NCBI RefSeq assembly: GCF_028369295.1
Contig: NZ_JAQMYP010000047.1
Span: 18,234-82,233 of the forward strand
Direction of reading: 5' to 3'
From: Streptomyces sp. HD
GTDB lineage: Bacteria; Actinomycetota; Actinomycetes; Streptomycetales; Streptomycetaceae
DNA length: 64,000 nucleotides
Under the pieces are notes generated by a model. The model made no database searches and was not told the DNA's origin. It saw only the letters and a list, made by a program, of their open reading frames with translations. Every line of letters begins with the position of its first letter. Position 1 is the first letter of the stretch. This document shows positions 44,036 through 52,830 of the stretch, in pieces. The position numbers were made by a program, and so were the translations under genes.

Positions 44036-44968
44036 ATGACTGGCTCGACCCCTCCTTGGAAGCGCCGTTCCCGAGAGTCGGGAGCGGACGAAGGGCCGTC
44101 CGACGGCCCGTACGGCGCGCGTGACGACGAGCGGGGCTCATCCAGTACGGGGGCCTCGCTCGAAGCCGTGTCCGAGACTGACGTCCCGGCGCTCGTGGCA
44201 GTTCCCGCGTCCGTCAGCAGGCGCAGGGTCGCGGTGATCCGGGAGAAGGCCCGGGAAGGCGTCCGTAAGGGCGGCAGCCGCGCCAGGGCGGGTCTCGGGT
44301 ACCTGGCCGACCGGATCATCGAGATCGCCCCGCGGATCCCCGTACGTGACCTCGCGACGCTTCGCCGGCAGTTCCCGGGTCTCGGGCCCGAGCAACTCGC
44401 GGACAAGCTCGTGACCGGCGCGGCGAACGCGAGCTCCACGGTCGGGGCGGGAGTGGGCGCGGCGGCGATGCTGCCGGTGCCGCCCGCGATGCCGACCGAG
44501 CTGGCCGCCGAGATCACCGGTGTGGCGGCGATCGAGCTGAAGCTGATCGCCGAGCTGCACGAGGTGTACGGCGTACGCCCGCCCGGCAATCTCAAGGCCC
44601 GCAGCATCGCGTATCTGTCCTCGTGGTCCGAGGAGCGCGGCATCGACCCCATGAAGCCGGCGACGATCAACGCCGCGCTCGGCGGGCAGATGAGGCGGGA
44701 ACTGCGTCAGCAGATCATGAAGCGCACGCTCCGCAACCTCCCGAACCTCATGCCCTTCCTGGTGGGTGCCGCCGTGGGCGCGGCCATGAACCGCCGGGAC
44801 ACCAGGAACCTCGCGGCACGGATCCGCGCGGATCTGCGCAGGATGCAGGTGCCGTGGGACGAGTTGCCGCAACTGCCCCCGCTGGAACGCCCGGCGCAAC
44901 CGCTGGAGATGGACGACCTCGTGCGGCCGCGCAGGCGCAGACTGCTGGGAGGCGGCCGAGGGGCGTGA
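44036..44968 (+). CDS. Conserved hypothetical protein with hydrophobic segments (EcsC-like features)
   Basis: A 310-residue protein. The first 60 residues are disordered and charged. A helical region follows (VIREKAREGVRKGGSRARAGLGYLADRIIEIAPRIPVRDL), then hydrophobic stretches ANASSTVGAGVGAAAMLPVPPAMPTELAAEITGVAAIELKLIAELHEVYG (named here by their position, about 125-175) and LMPFLVGAAVGAAMNRRDTR near 245. The Gly/Ala-rich hydrophobic pattern recalls EcsC-type proteins that may associate with membranes, but I do not recognise it with certainty. The C-terminus is basic. It follows DUF4193 by 13 bp and is probably co-transcribed. Confidence 0.7.
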   Translation: MTGSTPPWKRRSRESGADEGPSDGPYGARDDERGSSSTGASLEAVSETDVPALVAVPASVSRRRVAVIREKAREGVRKGGSRARAGLGYLADRIIEIAPRIPVRDLATLRRQFPGLGPEQLADKLVTGAANASSTVGAGVGAAAMLPVPPAMPTELAAEITGVAAIELKLIAELHEVYGVRPPGNLKARSIAYLSSWSEERGIDPMKPATINAALGGQMRRELRQQIMKRTLRNLPNLMPFLVGAAVGAAMNRRDTRNLAARIRADLRRMQVPWDELPQLPPLERPAQPLEMDDLVRPRRRRLLGGGRGA

Positions 44969-45064
44969 CGGCCGCCCACGCGGCGGTGTTTCTCTCGATG
45001 CCGGAAGTCTTTACGGCAGGCAGGGCAAGATTTGACCGGGCCGGTGATGGCCCGAACGGTTCTG

Positions 45065-45526
45065 CTAGACCGAGGCCTTGGCCGTCTTGATCGCTTCCGC
45101 CAGCCGCTCCGGCTCGCGGGTGGACAGATACAGGTACGGCGTCGGGTCCTCGGGGTCCGTGACCTCCACGCGCAGGGCCGTGGGGATGTAGGCGCGCAGC
45201 AGCAGGAAGGCCCGGGTGTCGGCCTTGTGGGTGCGCCAGGCGCGGGCCTCCTCCTGGTCCATCACATGAGCCTCGCCGAGCGCCCGGACGGGGATCTTCG
45301 CCTCGCCCGCGATCAGCTGGTCACCCACCACACGGATGCGGATCGAGCCGTACGAACTGGCCACGACGGCCGCCGCCGCTGTGCCGCCGACCAGACCGAC
45401 GAGCATCGGCAGCGTGCCGAACGGCAGGACGATCAGGGCCAGGGAAAGCCCGACCAGGAACGAGATCAGCCACCAGGAACGGGGGGCGGTGAGACGTTCT
45501 TCGTACGGGGCGGCGGAGAGCTGCAT
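45065..45526 (-). CDS. DUF3093 family membrane protein
   Basis: A 153-residue protein. Two closely spaced membrane helices (WLISFLVGLSLALIVLPFGTLPMLVGLVGGTAAAAVVAS, about 19-57) are followed by a cytoplasmic or external beta-rich domain (IRIRVVGDQLIAGEAKIPVRALG; LLLRAYIPTALRVEVTDPEDPTPYLYLSTREPERLAEAI). This is the DUF3093 layout, conserved beside dut in actinobacteria. Function is unknown; the beta domain resembles small PH-like modules. ATG 45526 is the start. It is divergent from the thioesterase gene with only 58 bp between the starts. Confidence 0.87.
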   Translation of the reverse strand: MQLSAAPYEERLTAPRSWWLISFLVGLSLALIVLPFGTLPMLVGLVGGTAAAAVVASSYGSIRIRVVGDQLIAGEAKIPVRALGEAHVMDQEEARAWRTHKADTRAFLLLRAYIPTALRVEVTDPEDPTPYLYLSTREPERLAEAIKTAKASV

Positions 45527-45584
45527 GGAGCCAAGCTTGGCACGGTGTCCGGTTGTCGCCGACGCGCGGGTAAGGTCTGCGGCT

Positions 45585-46169
45585 GTGAGAGGTACTTCCG
45601 CAGCTCTTAAGCCCCCGGCCGATGCCGTGAAACCCGTGCGGCACCCGGATGCTCCCGTGCCCGGTGAGCTTCTCGGCGCGCACTACGGCGAGTGTTTCGG
45701 CTGTGGCGGTGAGCAGCCCCACGGACTGCACCTGGAGGCGCGGGCCGGGGACGGCGTCAGCATCACCGCGGAGTTCACCGTGCAGCCCGCCCATCAGGGT
45801 GCCCCCGGGCTCGCGCACGGCGGTGTGCTCGCGAGTGCCCTCGACGAGACCCTCGGCTCCCTCAACTGGCTGTTGCGCACGATCGCCGTGACCGGGCGGC
45901 TGGAGACCGACTTCGTACGGCCGGTCCCGGTGGGCACCGTGCTGTACCTGGAGGCCGAGGTGAAGGCGGTGGCGGGCCGCAAGATCTACTCGTCCGCCAC
46001 CGGGCGGATCGGCGGTCCCGAGGGGCCCGTGGCGGTCCGCGCCGACGCCCTCTTCATCGAGGTGAAGGTCGACCACTTCATCGACAACGGCCGTCCCGAG
46101 GAGATCCGGGCCGCCATGGACGACCCGGACCAGGTCCGGCGTGCCCGTGCCTTCGAGGTGAACCCGTGA
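45585..46169 (+). CDS. PaaI-type hotdog-fold thioesterase
   Basis: A 194-residue protein. After about 30 residues comes a short Cys motif (YGECFGCGGEQPHGLHL), followed by a hotdog fold with PAHQGAPGLAHGGVLASALDETLGSLN, the region where PaaI-family enzymes have their catalytic Asp/Glu and Gly helix, and then TGRLETDFVRPVPVGTVLYLEAEV. It should cleave acyl-CoA thioesters; the substrate is unknown. GTG 45585 with AAGG upstream is preferred. Its stop overlaps the dut start (GTGA, 46166-46169), indicating translational coupling. Confidence 0.85.
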   Translation: MRGTSAALKPPADAVKPVRHPDAPVPGELLGAHYGECFGCGGEQPHGLHLEARAGDGVSITAEFTVQPAHQGAPGLAHGGVLASALDETLGSLNWLLRTIAVTGRLETDFVRPVPVGTVLYLEAEVKAVAGRKIYSSATGRIGGPEGPVAVRADALFIEVKVDHFIDNGRPEEIRAAMDDPDQVRRARAFEVNP

Positions 46170-46717
46170 GCCGTGACCCCCTGAACGTGCTGATCCGTCG
46201 CGTCGACCCGGACGTACCGCTTCCGACGTACGCGCACCCCGGTGACGCGGGAGCCGATCTGCGCACCACTCAGAGCAGCGAACTGAAGCCGGGGGAGCGG
46301 GCCGTACTGCCCACCGGGGTGTCTGTCGCCCTTCCGGAGGGGTACGCGGCCTTCGTGCACCCCCGGTCCGGTCTGGCCGCCCGCCTCGGTGTCGCCCTCG
46401 TGAATGCCCCGGGGACGGTTGATGCCGGGTACCGTGGGGAGATCAAGGTGATCGTGGTGAATCTCGACCCGCATGAGACCGTGCGGTTCGAGCGCTTCGA
46501 CCGGATTGCCCAACTGGTCGTCCAGCAGGTCGAGAGGGTTCGCTTCCAGGAGGTCGCGGAGCTTCCCGACTCGGCACGGGCCGAGGGGGGCTTCGGGTCC
46601 ACCGGGGGCCATGCCGAGGTGGGCGGCACAAGCAGCACAAGCGGTCAGGCCGCCGACGGCGGCGCAACGGGTGGGAATCGATACGCTTCGGTCGTATCCG
46701 ACCGGGAAGGACAGTGA
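46166..46717 (+). CDS. dut: dUTP diphosphatase
   Basis: This 183-residue trimeric dUTPase converts dUTP to dUMP, keeping uracil out of DNA and feeding dTMP synthesis. All five motifs are present: HPGDAGADLRT, VHPRSGLAARLGV, GTVDAGYRGEIKV with the catalytic Asp, RFDRIAQLVVQ, and the C-terminal P-loop-like EGGFGSTGGH. The last 30 residues (SSTSGQAADGGATGG) are a low-complexity extension beyond motif 5, longer than in E. coli. It is coupled to the thioesterase upstream, and the DUF3710 gene begins one base after its stop. Confidence 0.95.
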   Translation: MSRDPLNVLIRRVDPDVPLPTYAHPGDAGADLRTTQSSELKPGERAVLPTGVSVALPEGYAAFVHPRSGLAARLGVALVNAPGTVDAGYRGEIKVIVVNLDPHETVRFERFDRIAQLVVQQVERVRFQEVAELPDSARAEGGFGSTGGHAEVGGTSSTSGQAADGGATGGNRYASVVSDREGQ

Positions 46718-46718
46718 C

Positions 46719-47477
46719 GTGTTCGGACGTCGCAAGAAGAAGGGTGCCGCCGAGGACGCGGCCGGCGAGCCCGAGCAGGTCGTCGACATCGACACTGAGG
46801 CGGACGACGACGGCACGCGCGAGCGGGTACGGCTCGAACCGGAACCGCGCCCCGACGGGCCGTGGGACAGCTCCGAGGTCCGTGAGCCCGGCGAGGGCCG
46901 GGTGGACCTGGGCGGCATGCTCGTGCCTGGCGTCGACGGCATGGAGCTGCGCGTGGAGGTCGCGGGCGACGCGATCGTCGCGGCGACCGTCGTGCTGCGT
47001 GACAGCGCCATCCAGCTGCAGGCCTTCGCCGCCCCCAAGCGCGAGGGCATCTGGGGCGAGGTGCGCGAGGAGATCGGCTCCGGCATCACCCAGCAGGGTG
47101 GCATCATCGACGAGGTCGAGGGGCCCCTCGGCTGGGAGCTGCGGGCCCAGGTGCCGGTGCAGCTGCCGGACGGCACGGGCGGTTTCCAGGTCGTGCGGTT
47201 CGTCGGTGTGGACGGTCCCCGCTGGTTCCTGCGCGGGGTGATCTCGGGCCAGGGCGCGGTGCAGCCGCAGGCGGCCGGTCTGCTGGAGCAGATCTTCCGG
47301 GACACGGTCGTGGTCCGCGGCGAGGGCCCGATGGCGCCCCGCGATCCGATCGTCCTGCAGCTGCCGAACGACGCCCAGATGGTTCCCGAGGGCGTCCAGC
47401 AGGAGGAGGCGGGTTCGCGCTTCTCCGGCGGCATGGGCCAGCTCCAGCGCGGGCCGGAGATCACCGAGGTGCGCTGA
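46719..47477 (+). CDS. DUF3710 family protein
   Basis: A 252-residue soluble protein. It has a basic start (FGRRKKKG), an acidic stretch, then a conserved beta-rich domain (GRVDLGGMLVPGVDGMELRVEV, SAIQLQAFAAPKREGIWGEVREEI, RFVGVDGPRWFLRGVISG). DUF3710 lies next to dut in many actinobacteria, including M. tuberculosis, but has no known role. GTG 46719 follows GGGAAGGACAGTGAC. It ends the dut transcript, since a strong terminator and a dispersed Streptomyces repeat follow. Confidence 0.88.
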   Translation: MFGRRKKKGAAEDAAGEPEQVVDIDTEADDDGTRERVRLEPEPRPDGPWDSSEVREPGEGRVDLGGMLVPGVDGMELRVEVAGDAIVAATVVLRDSAIQLQAFAAPKREGIWGEVREEIGSGITQQGGIIDEVEGPLGWELRAQVPVQLPDGTGGFQVVRFVGVDGPRWFLRGVISGQGAVQPQAAGLLEQIFRDTVVVRGEGPMAPRDPIVLQLPNDAQMVPEGVQQEEAGSRFSGGMGQLQRGPEITEVR

Positions 47478-47520
47478 GCGCTCCGCGGAAGAGCCGGGAC
47501 AGGCCGTCGGCTGCCTGCGG

Positions 47521-47566
47521 GTTCGTCGTGGCTGGTCGCGCAGTTCCCCGCGCCCCTTTGGGGCGC
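47521..47566. repeat. Dispersed Streptomyces intergenic repeat (CGCGCAGTTCCCCGCGCCCC type)
   Basis: The sequence GTTCGTCGTGGCTGGTCGCG, continuing with CAGTTCCCCGCGCCCC, belongs to a short element that I recognise as recurring many times between genes in Streptomyces chromosomes. It ends in a small hairpin, CGCCCCTTTGGGGCG. It carries no gene. Confidence 0.65.
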
Positions 47567-47569
47567 TCC

Positions 47570-47600
47570 AAGGGCCGTATCCCGACGGGATACGGCCCTT
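47570..47600 (+). terminator. Terminator after DUF3710
   Basis: AAGGGCCGTATCCC (47570-47583) pairs perfectly with GGGATACGGCCCTT (47587-47600) and is followed by T residues. Confidence 0.88.
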
Positions 47601-47713
47601 TCTCATGCGTGAACTCTTGACGGCGCATTGGTCTGTACCTACCGTCTCCGGCCAATGCGCCTGTTCATAAAGGCGCTTCGCGTTCACATACGAGAACGGA
47701 AGGCCCCCCACGC

Positions 47714-48880
47714 ATGCGCAGAACCGCTCTGCTCGCGGCCGCGGCCGCCCTCGTCGCCGGTGTCCTCGCCCGGCCCGCCGACGGCGCACCCGCCACCTTC
47801 GTCCATCCCGGAGTCGCCGTCTCCAAGGGCCAGTTGGACTTCACCCGCTCCAAGGTCATCGCCGGCGCCCAGCCCTGGAAGGGCGCCTTCGACCGGATGA
47901 CGGCGAGCAAGTACGCCGATCTGAACCGCACCCCCAAGCCTCGCGCGGTCGTCGAGTGCGGCTCGTACTCGAACCCCAACCACGGCTGCACCGACGAGCG
48001 CGAGGACGCGATCGCCGCCTACACCCAGGCCCTCGCCTGGTACATCACCCGCGACGAGCGGCACGCCAGGAAGGCCATCGAGCTGATGGACGCCTGGTCC
48101 GCGGTGATCAAGGACCACACCAACAGCAACGCGCCCCTGCAGACCGGCTGGGCCGGCTCCTCCTGGCCTCGGGCCGCCGAGATCATCAAGTACACGTACA
48201 CCGGGAACTGGGCGAACTCCGGCCGCTTCGCCACCATGCTCCGCAACGTCTATCTGCCCGAGATCATCAACGGCTCGAACTCCAACGGCAACTGGGAGCT
48301 GTCGATGATGGAGGCCGCCGTCGGCATCTCCGTCTTCCTGGAGGACAAGGCGTCGTACGACAAGGCCATGGCGAAGTTCCGCACCCGCACCGCCGCCTAT
48401 GTCTACCTGTCCTCCGACGGCGACCTGCCCAGGACCGTGCCGAGCCAGCACCTCGACACCCGGGACAAGATCGTCAAGTACTGGCAGGGGCAGGGCACTT
48501 TCGTCACCGGCCTCACCCAGGAGACCTGCCGCGACCTCACCCACACCGGGTACGGCATCTCCGCGATCTCCCACGTCGCGGAGACCAGCCGGATCCAGGG
48601 GCAGGACCTGTACGGCACGGACGTCGGAGAGCGGCTGCGGCACGCGCTCGGGTTCCAGGCCAAGTACGAGCTCGGGACGGCCGCGCCCGGCTGGCTGTGC
48701 GGCGGCTCGCTGAAGCTCGGGCTCGGCCCGGTCACCGAGGTCGGGCACAACGCCCTGGCCAACCGGCTCGGCCATGTCATGGCCAACACCGAGACCCTCA
48801 ATCAGCGCAACCGGCCGTCCGGCAGCAACAACCTCTTCGTCGCGTGGGAGACCCTCACTCACGGCGACAACCCCAGCTGA
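47714..48880 (+). CDS. Secreted alginate lyase-like protein
   Basis: A 388-residue exported protein. A short signal peptide (RRTALLAAAAALVAGVLA, cleavage near ADGAPA) precedes an alpha/alpha-toroid domain of the alginate lyase superfamily (PF05426-like): KSKVIAGAQPWKGAFDRM-type start, YTQALAWYITRDERHARKAIELMDAW, NGNWELSMMEAAVGISVFLED, and a later CRDLTHTGYGISAISHVAETSRIQG. It should depolymerise a uronic-acid polysaccharide outside the cell by beta-elimination; the real substrate in soil may not be alginate. The ATG at 47714 lies 13 bp after a GGAAGG site, slightly far. A hairpin follows the stop. Confidence 0.83.
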   Translation: MRRTALLAAAAALVAGVLARPADGAPATFVHPGVAVSKGQLDFTRSKVIAGAQPWKGAFDRMTASKYADLNRTPKPRAVVECGSYSNPNHGCTDEREDAIAAYTQALAWYITRDERHARKAIELMDAWSAVIKDHTNSNAPLQTGWAGSSWPRAAEIIKYTYTGNWANSGRFATMLRNVYLPEIINGSNSNGNWELSMMEAAVGISVFLEDKASYDKAMAKFRTRTAAYVYLSSDGDLPRTVPSQHLDTRDKIVKYWQGQGTFVTGLTQETCRDLTHTGYGISAISHVAETSRIQGQDLYGTDVGERLRHALGFQAKYELGTAAPGWLCGGSLKLGLGPVTEVGHNALANRLGHVMANTETLNQRNRPSGSNNLFVAWETLTHGDNPS

Positions 48881-48888
48881 GACTTAAT

Positions 48889-48932
48889 GGCGGCGGCAGC
48901 GTCAGAGTTGCGTCAAAGACGCTCCCGCCGCC
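48889..48932 (+). terminator. Hairpin between the lyase gene and kdpD
   Basis: A 15-bp stem (48889-48903 with 48918-48932) with one mismatch lies 9 bp after the lyase stop. It is probably a terminator, though it also precedes kdpD by 81 bp. Confidence 0.7.
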
Positions 48933-49013
48933 GCACCGGGCCCCTTTTGTCGCGATTATTGGCCGTAAGGTCGACGCTGCGTAGGCGGCACCGGCAAGAA
49001 CACAATGGGGACC

Positions 49014-51671
49014 ATGGGACGCGGCAAGCTTCGGATCTACCTCGGTGCGGCACCGGGCGTCGGCAAGACGTACGCGATGCTGTCCGAGGCCCACCGCCGT
49101 GCCGAGCGCGGCACCGACTGCGTGGTCGCCTTCGTGGAGCACCACGACCGGCGGCGCACCGAGGTGATGCTGCACGGGCTGGAGCAGGTTCGGCGCAGGG
49201 CCCTGGAGTATCGGGGCGGCGCCTTCACCGAGATGGACGTCGACGCCGTCCTGGCCAGACGTCCGCAGGTGGCCCTCGTCGACGAGCTCGCCCACACCAA
49301 CATCCCCGGCTCCCGCAACGCCAAGCGCTGGCAGGACGTCGAGGAACTGCTCGCCGCCGGCATCGATGTCATATCGACCGTCAACATCCAGCACCTGGAG
49401 TCGCTGGGGGACGTCGTCGAGTCGATCACCGGGGTACGGCAGCAGGAGACCGTGCCGGACGAGGTGGTGCGCCGGGCCGACCAGATCGAACTTGTCGACA
49501 TGTCGCCCCAGGCGCTGCGCCGGCGGATGGCGCACGGCAACATCTACCAGCCGGACAAGGTCGACGCGGCCCTGTCGAACTACTTCCGGCCCGGAAACCT
49601 CACCGCGCTGCGGGAACTGGCGCTGCTGTGGGTGGCCGACCGGGTCGACGAGTATCTGAAGCAGTACCGCCGTGATCACCGGGTGTCGAAGATCTGGGGT
49701 TCGCGGGAGCGGATCGTGGTCGGGCTGACCGGCGGTCCGGAAGGCCGGACGCTGATCCGGCGGGCCGCCCGCCTCGCCGAGAAGGGCGCCGGCGGCGAGG
49801 TGCTCGCCGTCTACATAGCCCGCAGCGACGGGCTCACCTCCGCATCCCCCAAGGAACTCGCCGTCCAGCGCACCCTCGTCGAGGACCTCGGCGGCACCTT
49901 CCACCATGTCGTCGGCGACGACATCCCGGCGGCGCTGCTGGACTTCGCGCGCGGGGCGAACGCCACCCAGATAGTGCTCGGCTCCTCACGCCGCAAGAGC
50001 TGGCAGTACGTCCTCGGACCCGGCGTGGGCGTCACGGTGGCCCGGGACTCCGGCCCCGACCTGGATGTGCACATCGTCACGCACGAGGAGGCCGCCAAGG
50101 GGCGCGGACTGCCCGTGGCCCGCAGGGCACGCCTCGGCCGCTCCCGGATCCTCGGGGGCTGGCTCGTCGGCGTCGGCGGTCCCGCGCTGCTCACCCTGCT
50201 GCTGACCCACGTCGACGCCGACCTCGGTCTCGCCAACGACATGCTGCTGTTCCTGACCCTGACGGTGGCGGCGGCCCTGCTCGGCGGGCTCTTTCCGGCA
50301 CTGGCCTCGGCGGCCGTCGGCTCGATCCTGATCAACTGGTTCTTCACGGAGCCGGTGCACCGGTTCACGATCGCCGACCCGAAGAACCTGCTCGCCCTCG
50401 TGATCTTCGTGTTCGTGGCGGTGGCGGTCGCCTCCGTGGTCGACCTCGCCGCCCGCCGCACCGACCAGGCGAACCGGCTGCGCGCCGAGTCGGAGATCCT
50501 GTCCTTCCTCGCCGGCAACGTGCTGCGCGGCGAGACCGGCCTGGAGGAGCTCCTGGAGCGGGTCCGGGAGACCTTCGGCATGGAGTCGGCGGCCCTGTTG
50601 GAGCGGGCGGGCGACATGGACCCGTGGACCTGCGCGGGCAGCGTCGGCACGGGCCGCTCACCGGTGCGGCCGGAGGACGCCGACGTGGACGTGCCGGTCG
50701 GCGACCACATGGCGCTCGCACTGACCGGCCGGGTGCTGCCCGCCGAGGACCGCCGCGTCCTGGCCGCCTTCGCCGCGCAGTCCGCGGTCGTCCTGGACCG
50801 CCAGCGCCTTCAGCGCGAGGCCGACCAGGCGAAGGAGCTCGCCGAGGGCAACCGGATCCGTACGGCGCTGCTGGCCGCCGTCAGCCACGACCTCCGTACC
50901 CCTCTGGCCGGCATCAAGGCGTCCGTCTCCTCACTGCGGTCCGACGACGTGGCCTGGTCCGAGGAGGACGAGGCGGAGCTCCTGGAGGGCATCGAGGAGG
51001 GCGCCGACCGGCTCGACCACCTCGTCGGGAACCTTCTCGACATGTCCCGGCTGCAGACCGGCACGGTCACGCCGCTCATCCGTGACATCGACCTCGACGA
51101 GGTGGTGCCGATGGCGCTCGGCGGGGTGCCGGAGGACAGCGTGGAGCTGGACATTCCGGAGACGCTGCCCATGGTCGCCGTGGATCCGGGGCTGCTGGAG
51201 CGGTCGGTGGCCAACCTGGTCGAGAACGCCGTCAAGTACAGCCAGGGCGACAGCACCGTCCTCGTCGCCGCGAGCGCCATCGCGGACCGGGTCGAGGTCC
51301 GGGTGGTCGACCGGGGGCCGGGCGTCCCCGACGAGGCCAAGGAGCGCATCTTCGCGCCCTTCCAGCGCTACGGCGACGCCCCCCGCGGGGCAGGGGTCGG
51401 ACTCGGCCTCGCGGTCGCGCGTGGCTTCGCCGAGGCGATGGGCGGCACCCTCAACGCGGAGGACACACCTGGCGGGGGACTCACCATGGTGCTCACCCTG
51501 CGGGCGGCGGCGGCGGCAGCAGCGGCTGGGGCAGAGGCAGCGGCCGTTCGGGGCGGGGAACCTCCCGGTTCCGGAAAGCCCTCTCACTCCGAGGAGCCCG
51601 GCCGCTCCGACGGGCCTCTTCACCCCGACGAGGCCCCTCACTCCGTACGACCCGAAAGGCAGACCACATGA
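49014..51671 (+). CDS. kdpD: KdpD-type sensor histidine kinase
   Basis: This protein of about 885 residues has the KdpD domain order. An N-terminal KdpD domain with Walker A GAAPGVGKTYAM (about 11-22) and DELAHTNIPGSRN is followed by a universal-stress-like domain (about 235-360). Four close membrane helices (about 385-480; ILGGWLVGVGGPALLTLLL onwards) precede a GAF domain, the phospho-acceptor His625 in VSHDLRTPLAGIK, and an ATPase domain (NLVENAVKYSQG, GVGLGLAVARGFAEAMGG). KdpD senses low potassium and osmotic state; its KdpD/USP part binds c-di-AMP in some bacteria. The Ala/Pro/Ser-rich tail of about 60 residues is unusual. ATG 49014 is used; ATG 49005 is possible. No kdpABC genes are in the window. 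Confidence 0.92.
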   Translation: MGRGKLRIYLGAAPGVGKTYAMLSEAHRRAERGTDCVVAFVEHHDRRRTEVMLHGLEQVRRRALEYRGGAFTEMDVDAVLARRPQVALVDELAHTNIPGSRNAKRWQDVEELLAAGIDVISTVNIQHLESLGDVVESITGVRQQETVPDEVVRRADQIELVDMSPQALRRRMAHGNIYQPDKVDAALSNYFRPGNLTALRELALLWVADRVDEYLKQYRRDHRVSKIWGSRERIVVGLTGGPEGRTLIRRAARLAEKGAGGEVLAVYIARSDGLTSASPKELAVQRTLVEDLGGTFHHVVGDDIPAALLDFARGANATQIVLGSSRRKSWQYVLGPGVGVTVARDSGPDLDVHIVTHEEAAKGRGLPVARRARLGRSRILGGWLVGVGGPALLTLLLTHVDADLGLANDMLLFLTLTVAAALLGGLFPALASAAVGSILINWFFTEPVHRFTIADPKNLLALVIFVFVAVAVASVVDLAARRTDQANRLRAESEILSFLAGNVLRGETGLEELLERVRETFGMESAALLERAGDMDPWTCAGSVGTGRSPVRPEDADVDVPVGDHMALALTGRVLPAEDRRVLAAFAAQSAVVLDRQRLQREADQAKELAEGNRIRTALLAAVSHDLRTPLAGIKASVSSLRSDDVAWSEEDEAELLEGIEEGADRLDHLVGNLLDMSRLQTGTVTPLIRDIDLDEVVPMALGGVPEDSVELDIPETLPMVAVDPGLLERSVANLVENAVKYSQGDSTVLVAASAIADRVEVRVVDRGPGVPDEAKERIFAPFQRYGDAPRGAGVGLGLAVARGFAEAMGGTLNAEDTPGGGLTMVLTLRAAAAAAAAGAEAAAVRGGEPPGSGKPSHSEEPGRSDGPLHPDEAPHSVRPERQTT

Positions 51672-52351
51672 CCCGGGTGCTGGTGATCGACGACGAGCCG
51701 CAGATCGTGCGTGCCCTCGTGATCAACCTCAAGGCCCGCAAGTACGAGGTCGACGCGGCCCACGACGGGGCCACCGCCCTCGAACTCGCCGCCGCCCGCC
51801 ACCCCGACGTGGTCGTCCTCGACCTCGGTCTGCCCGACATGGACGGCGTCGAGGTGATCCGGGGGCTGCGCGGCTGGACCCGGGTGCCGATCCTGGTGCT
51901 GTCCGCCCGGCACTCCTCCGACGAGAAGGTCGAGGCGCTGGACGCGGGCGCCGACGACTACGTCACCAAGCCCTTCGGCATGGACGAGCTGCTGGCCCGG
52001 CTGCGGGCCGCCGTCCGCCGGGCCGAACCCACCGGGGGCGGCGAGGACGACGTGATGGTGGAGACCGAGGGGTTCACCGTCGACCTGGCCGCGAAGAAGG
52101 TCAACCGGGGCGGGAAGGACGTACGGCTCACCCCCACCGAATGGCATCTGCTGGAGGTCCTCGTACGCAACACGGGACGCCTCGTCAGCCAGAAGCAGCT
52201 GTTGCAGGAGGTGTGGGGGCCGTCGTACGGGACGGAGACGAATTATCTGCGGGTGTACATGGCCCAGCTGCGCAGAAAGCTGGAGGCGGATCCGTCGCAT
52301 CCCAAGCACTTCATCACCGAGCCGGGGATGGGGTACCGGTTCGAGAAATGA
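51668..52351 (+). CDS. kdpE: KdpE, OmpR-family response regulator
   Basis: The 227-residue regulator has VIDDE, the phospho-acceptor Asp52 in VVVLDLGLPDMDG, LSARH and YVTKPFGMDEL. The winged-helix domain has LTPTEWHLLEVLVRNTGRLVS and YLRVYMAQLRRKLEADP, closely matching KdpE proteins that activate the kdpFABC potassium pump. The start overlaps the kinase stop (ATGA, 51668-51671). With no kdpABC next to it, the targets must be elsewhere in the genome or among the potassium-related genes just to the right. Confidence 0.93.
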   Translation: MTRVLVIDDEPQIVRALVINLKARKYEVDAAHDGATALELAAARHPDVVVLDLGLPDMDGVEVIRGLRGWTRVPILVLSARHSSDEKVEALDAGADDYVTKPFGMDELLARLRAAVRRAEPTGGGEDDVMVETEGFTVDLAAKKVNRGGKDVRLTPTEWHLLEVLVRNTGRLVSQKQLLQEVWGPSYGTETNYLRVYMAQLRRKLEADPSHPKHFITEPGMGYRFEK

Positions 52352-52428
52352 GCAGGTCAGGCGGGGTCGGTTCGGGGGCCTGAACCGCGGGTACGACGGT
52401 GTCGGTGCACCCCGGTAGGCTTCAAGTC

Positions 52429-52827
52429 ATGAGTGCTGTTCCTCGTTCCGAAAAGTCGGTGGGCCGGTTCCGGCGCATGCTCGACCGGCTCTCCTCGTCG
52501 CAGGAGGACCTGGAGTCCGAGGAGCTGCGTGAGGACGCCGAGACGGCCGGATGCACCAGGATCGGTGACTGCCATGACCGACAGATAGTGACGGTTACTG
52601 GTACCTTGCGCACGGTCACCCTGCGGCCGCGTGCGGGAGTCCCGGCGCTGGAGGCCGAGCTGTTCGACGGCTCCGCCGCCCTGGACGTGGTGTGGCTCGG
52701 CAGACGCTCCATCGTCGGCATAGAGCCGGGGCGCCGGCTGATCGCATCGGGCCGGGTCTCCATGAGCAGAGGCCGCCGGGTGCTGTTCAACCCGAAATAC
52801 GAACTGAGACCCCTTGGACGGGAGTAG
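52429..52827 (+). CDS. OB-fold nucleic acid-binding protein
   Basis: A 132-residue protein. A charged start is followed by an OB-fold resembling those of RecG and tRNA synthetases (RQIVTVTGTLRTVTLRPRAGVPALEAELFDGSAALDVVWLGRR, then GRRLIASGRVSMSRGRRVLFNPKYEL). It is conserved next to DUF3159 and the TrkA pair across actinobacteria, including M. tuberculosis. Binding of single-stranded DNA or RNA is likely, but the role is unknown. ATG 52429 is set by the conserved start. DUF3159 begins three bases after its stop. Confidence 0.85.
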   Translation: MSAVPRSEKSVGRFRRMLDRLSSSQEDLESEELREDAETAGCTRIGDCHDRQIVTVTGTLRTVTLRPRAGVPALEAELFDGSAALDVVWLGRRSIVGIEPGRRLIASGRVSMSRGRRVLFNPKYELRPLGRE

Positions 52828-52830
52828 CCG

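Noticed and set aside
44060..44900. Long minus-strand frame opposite the 44036 gene
   Set aside because: Antisense frames are common in high G+C DNA; it has no ribosome site or motif, and the plus-strand gene has hydrophobic segments and good codon bias.
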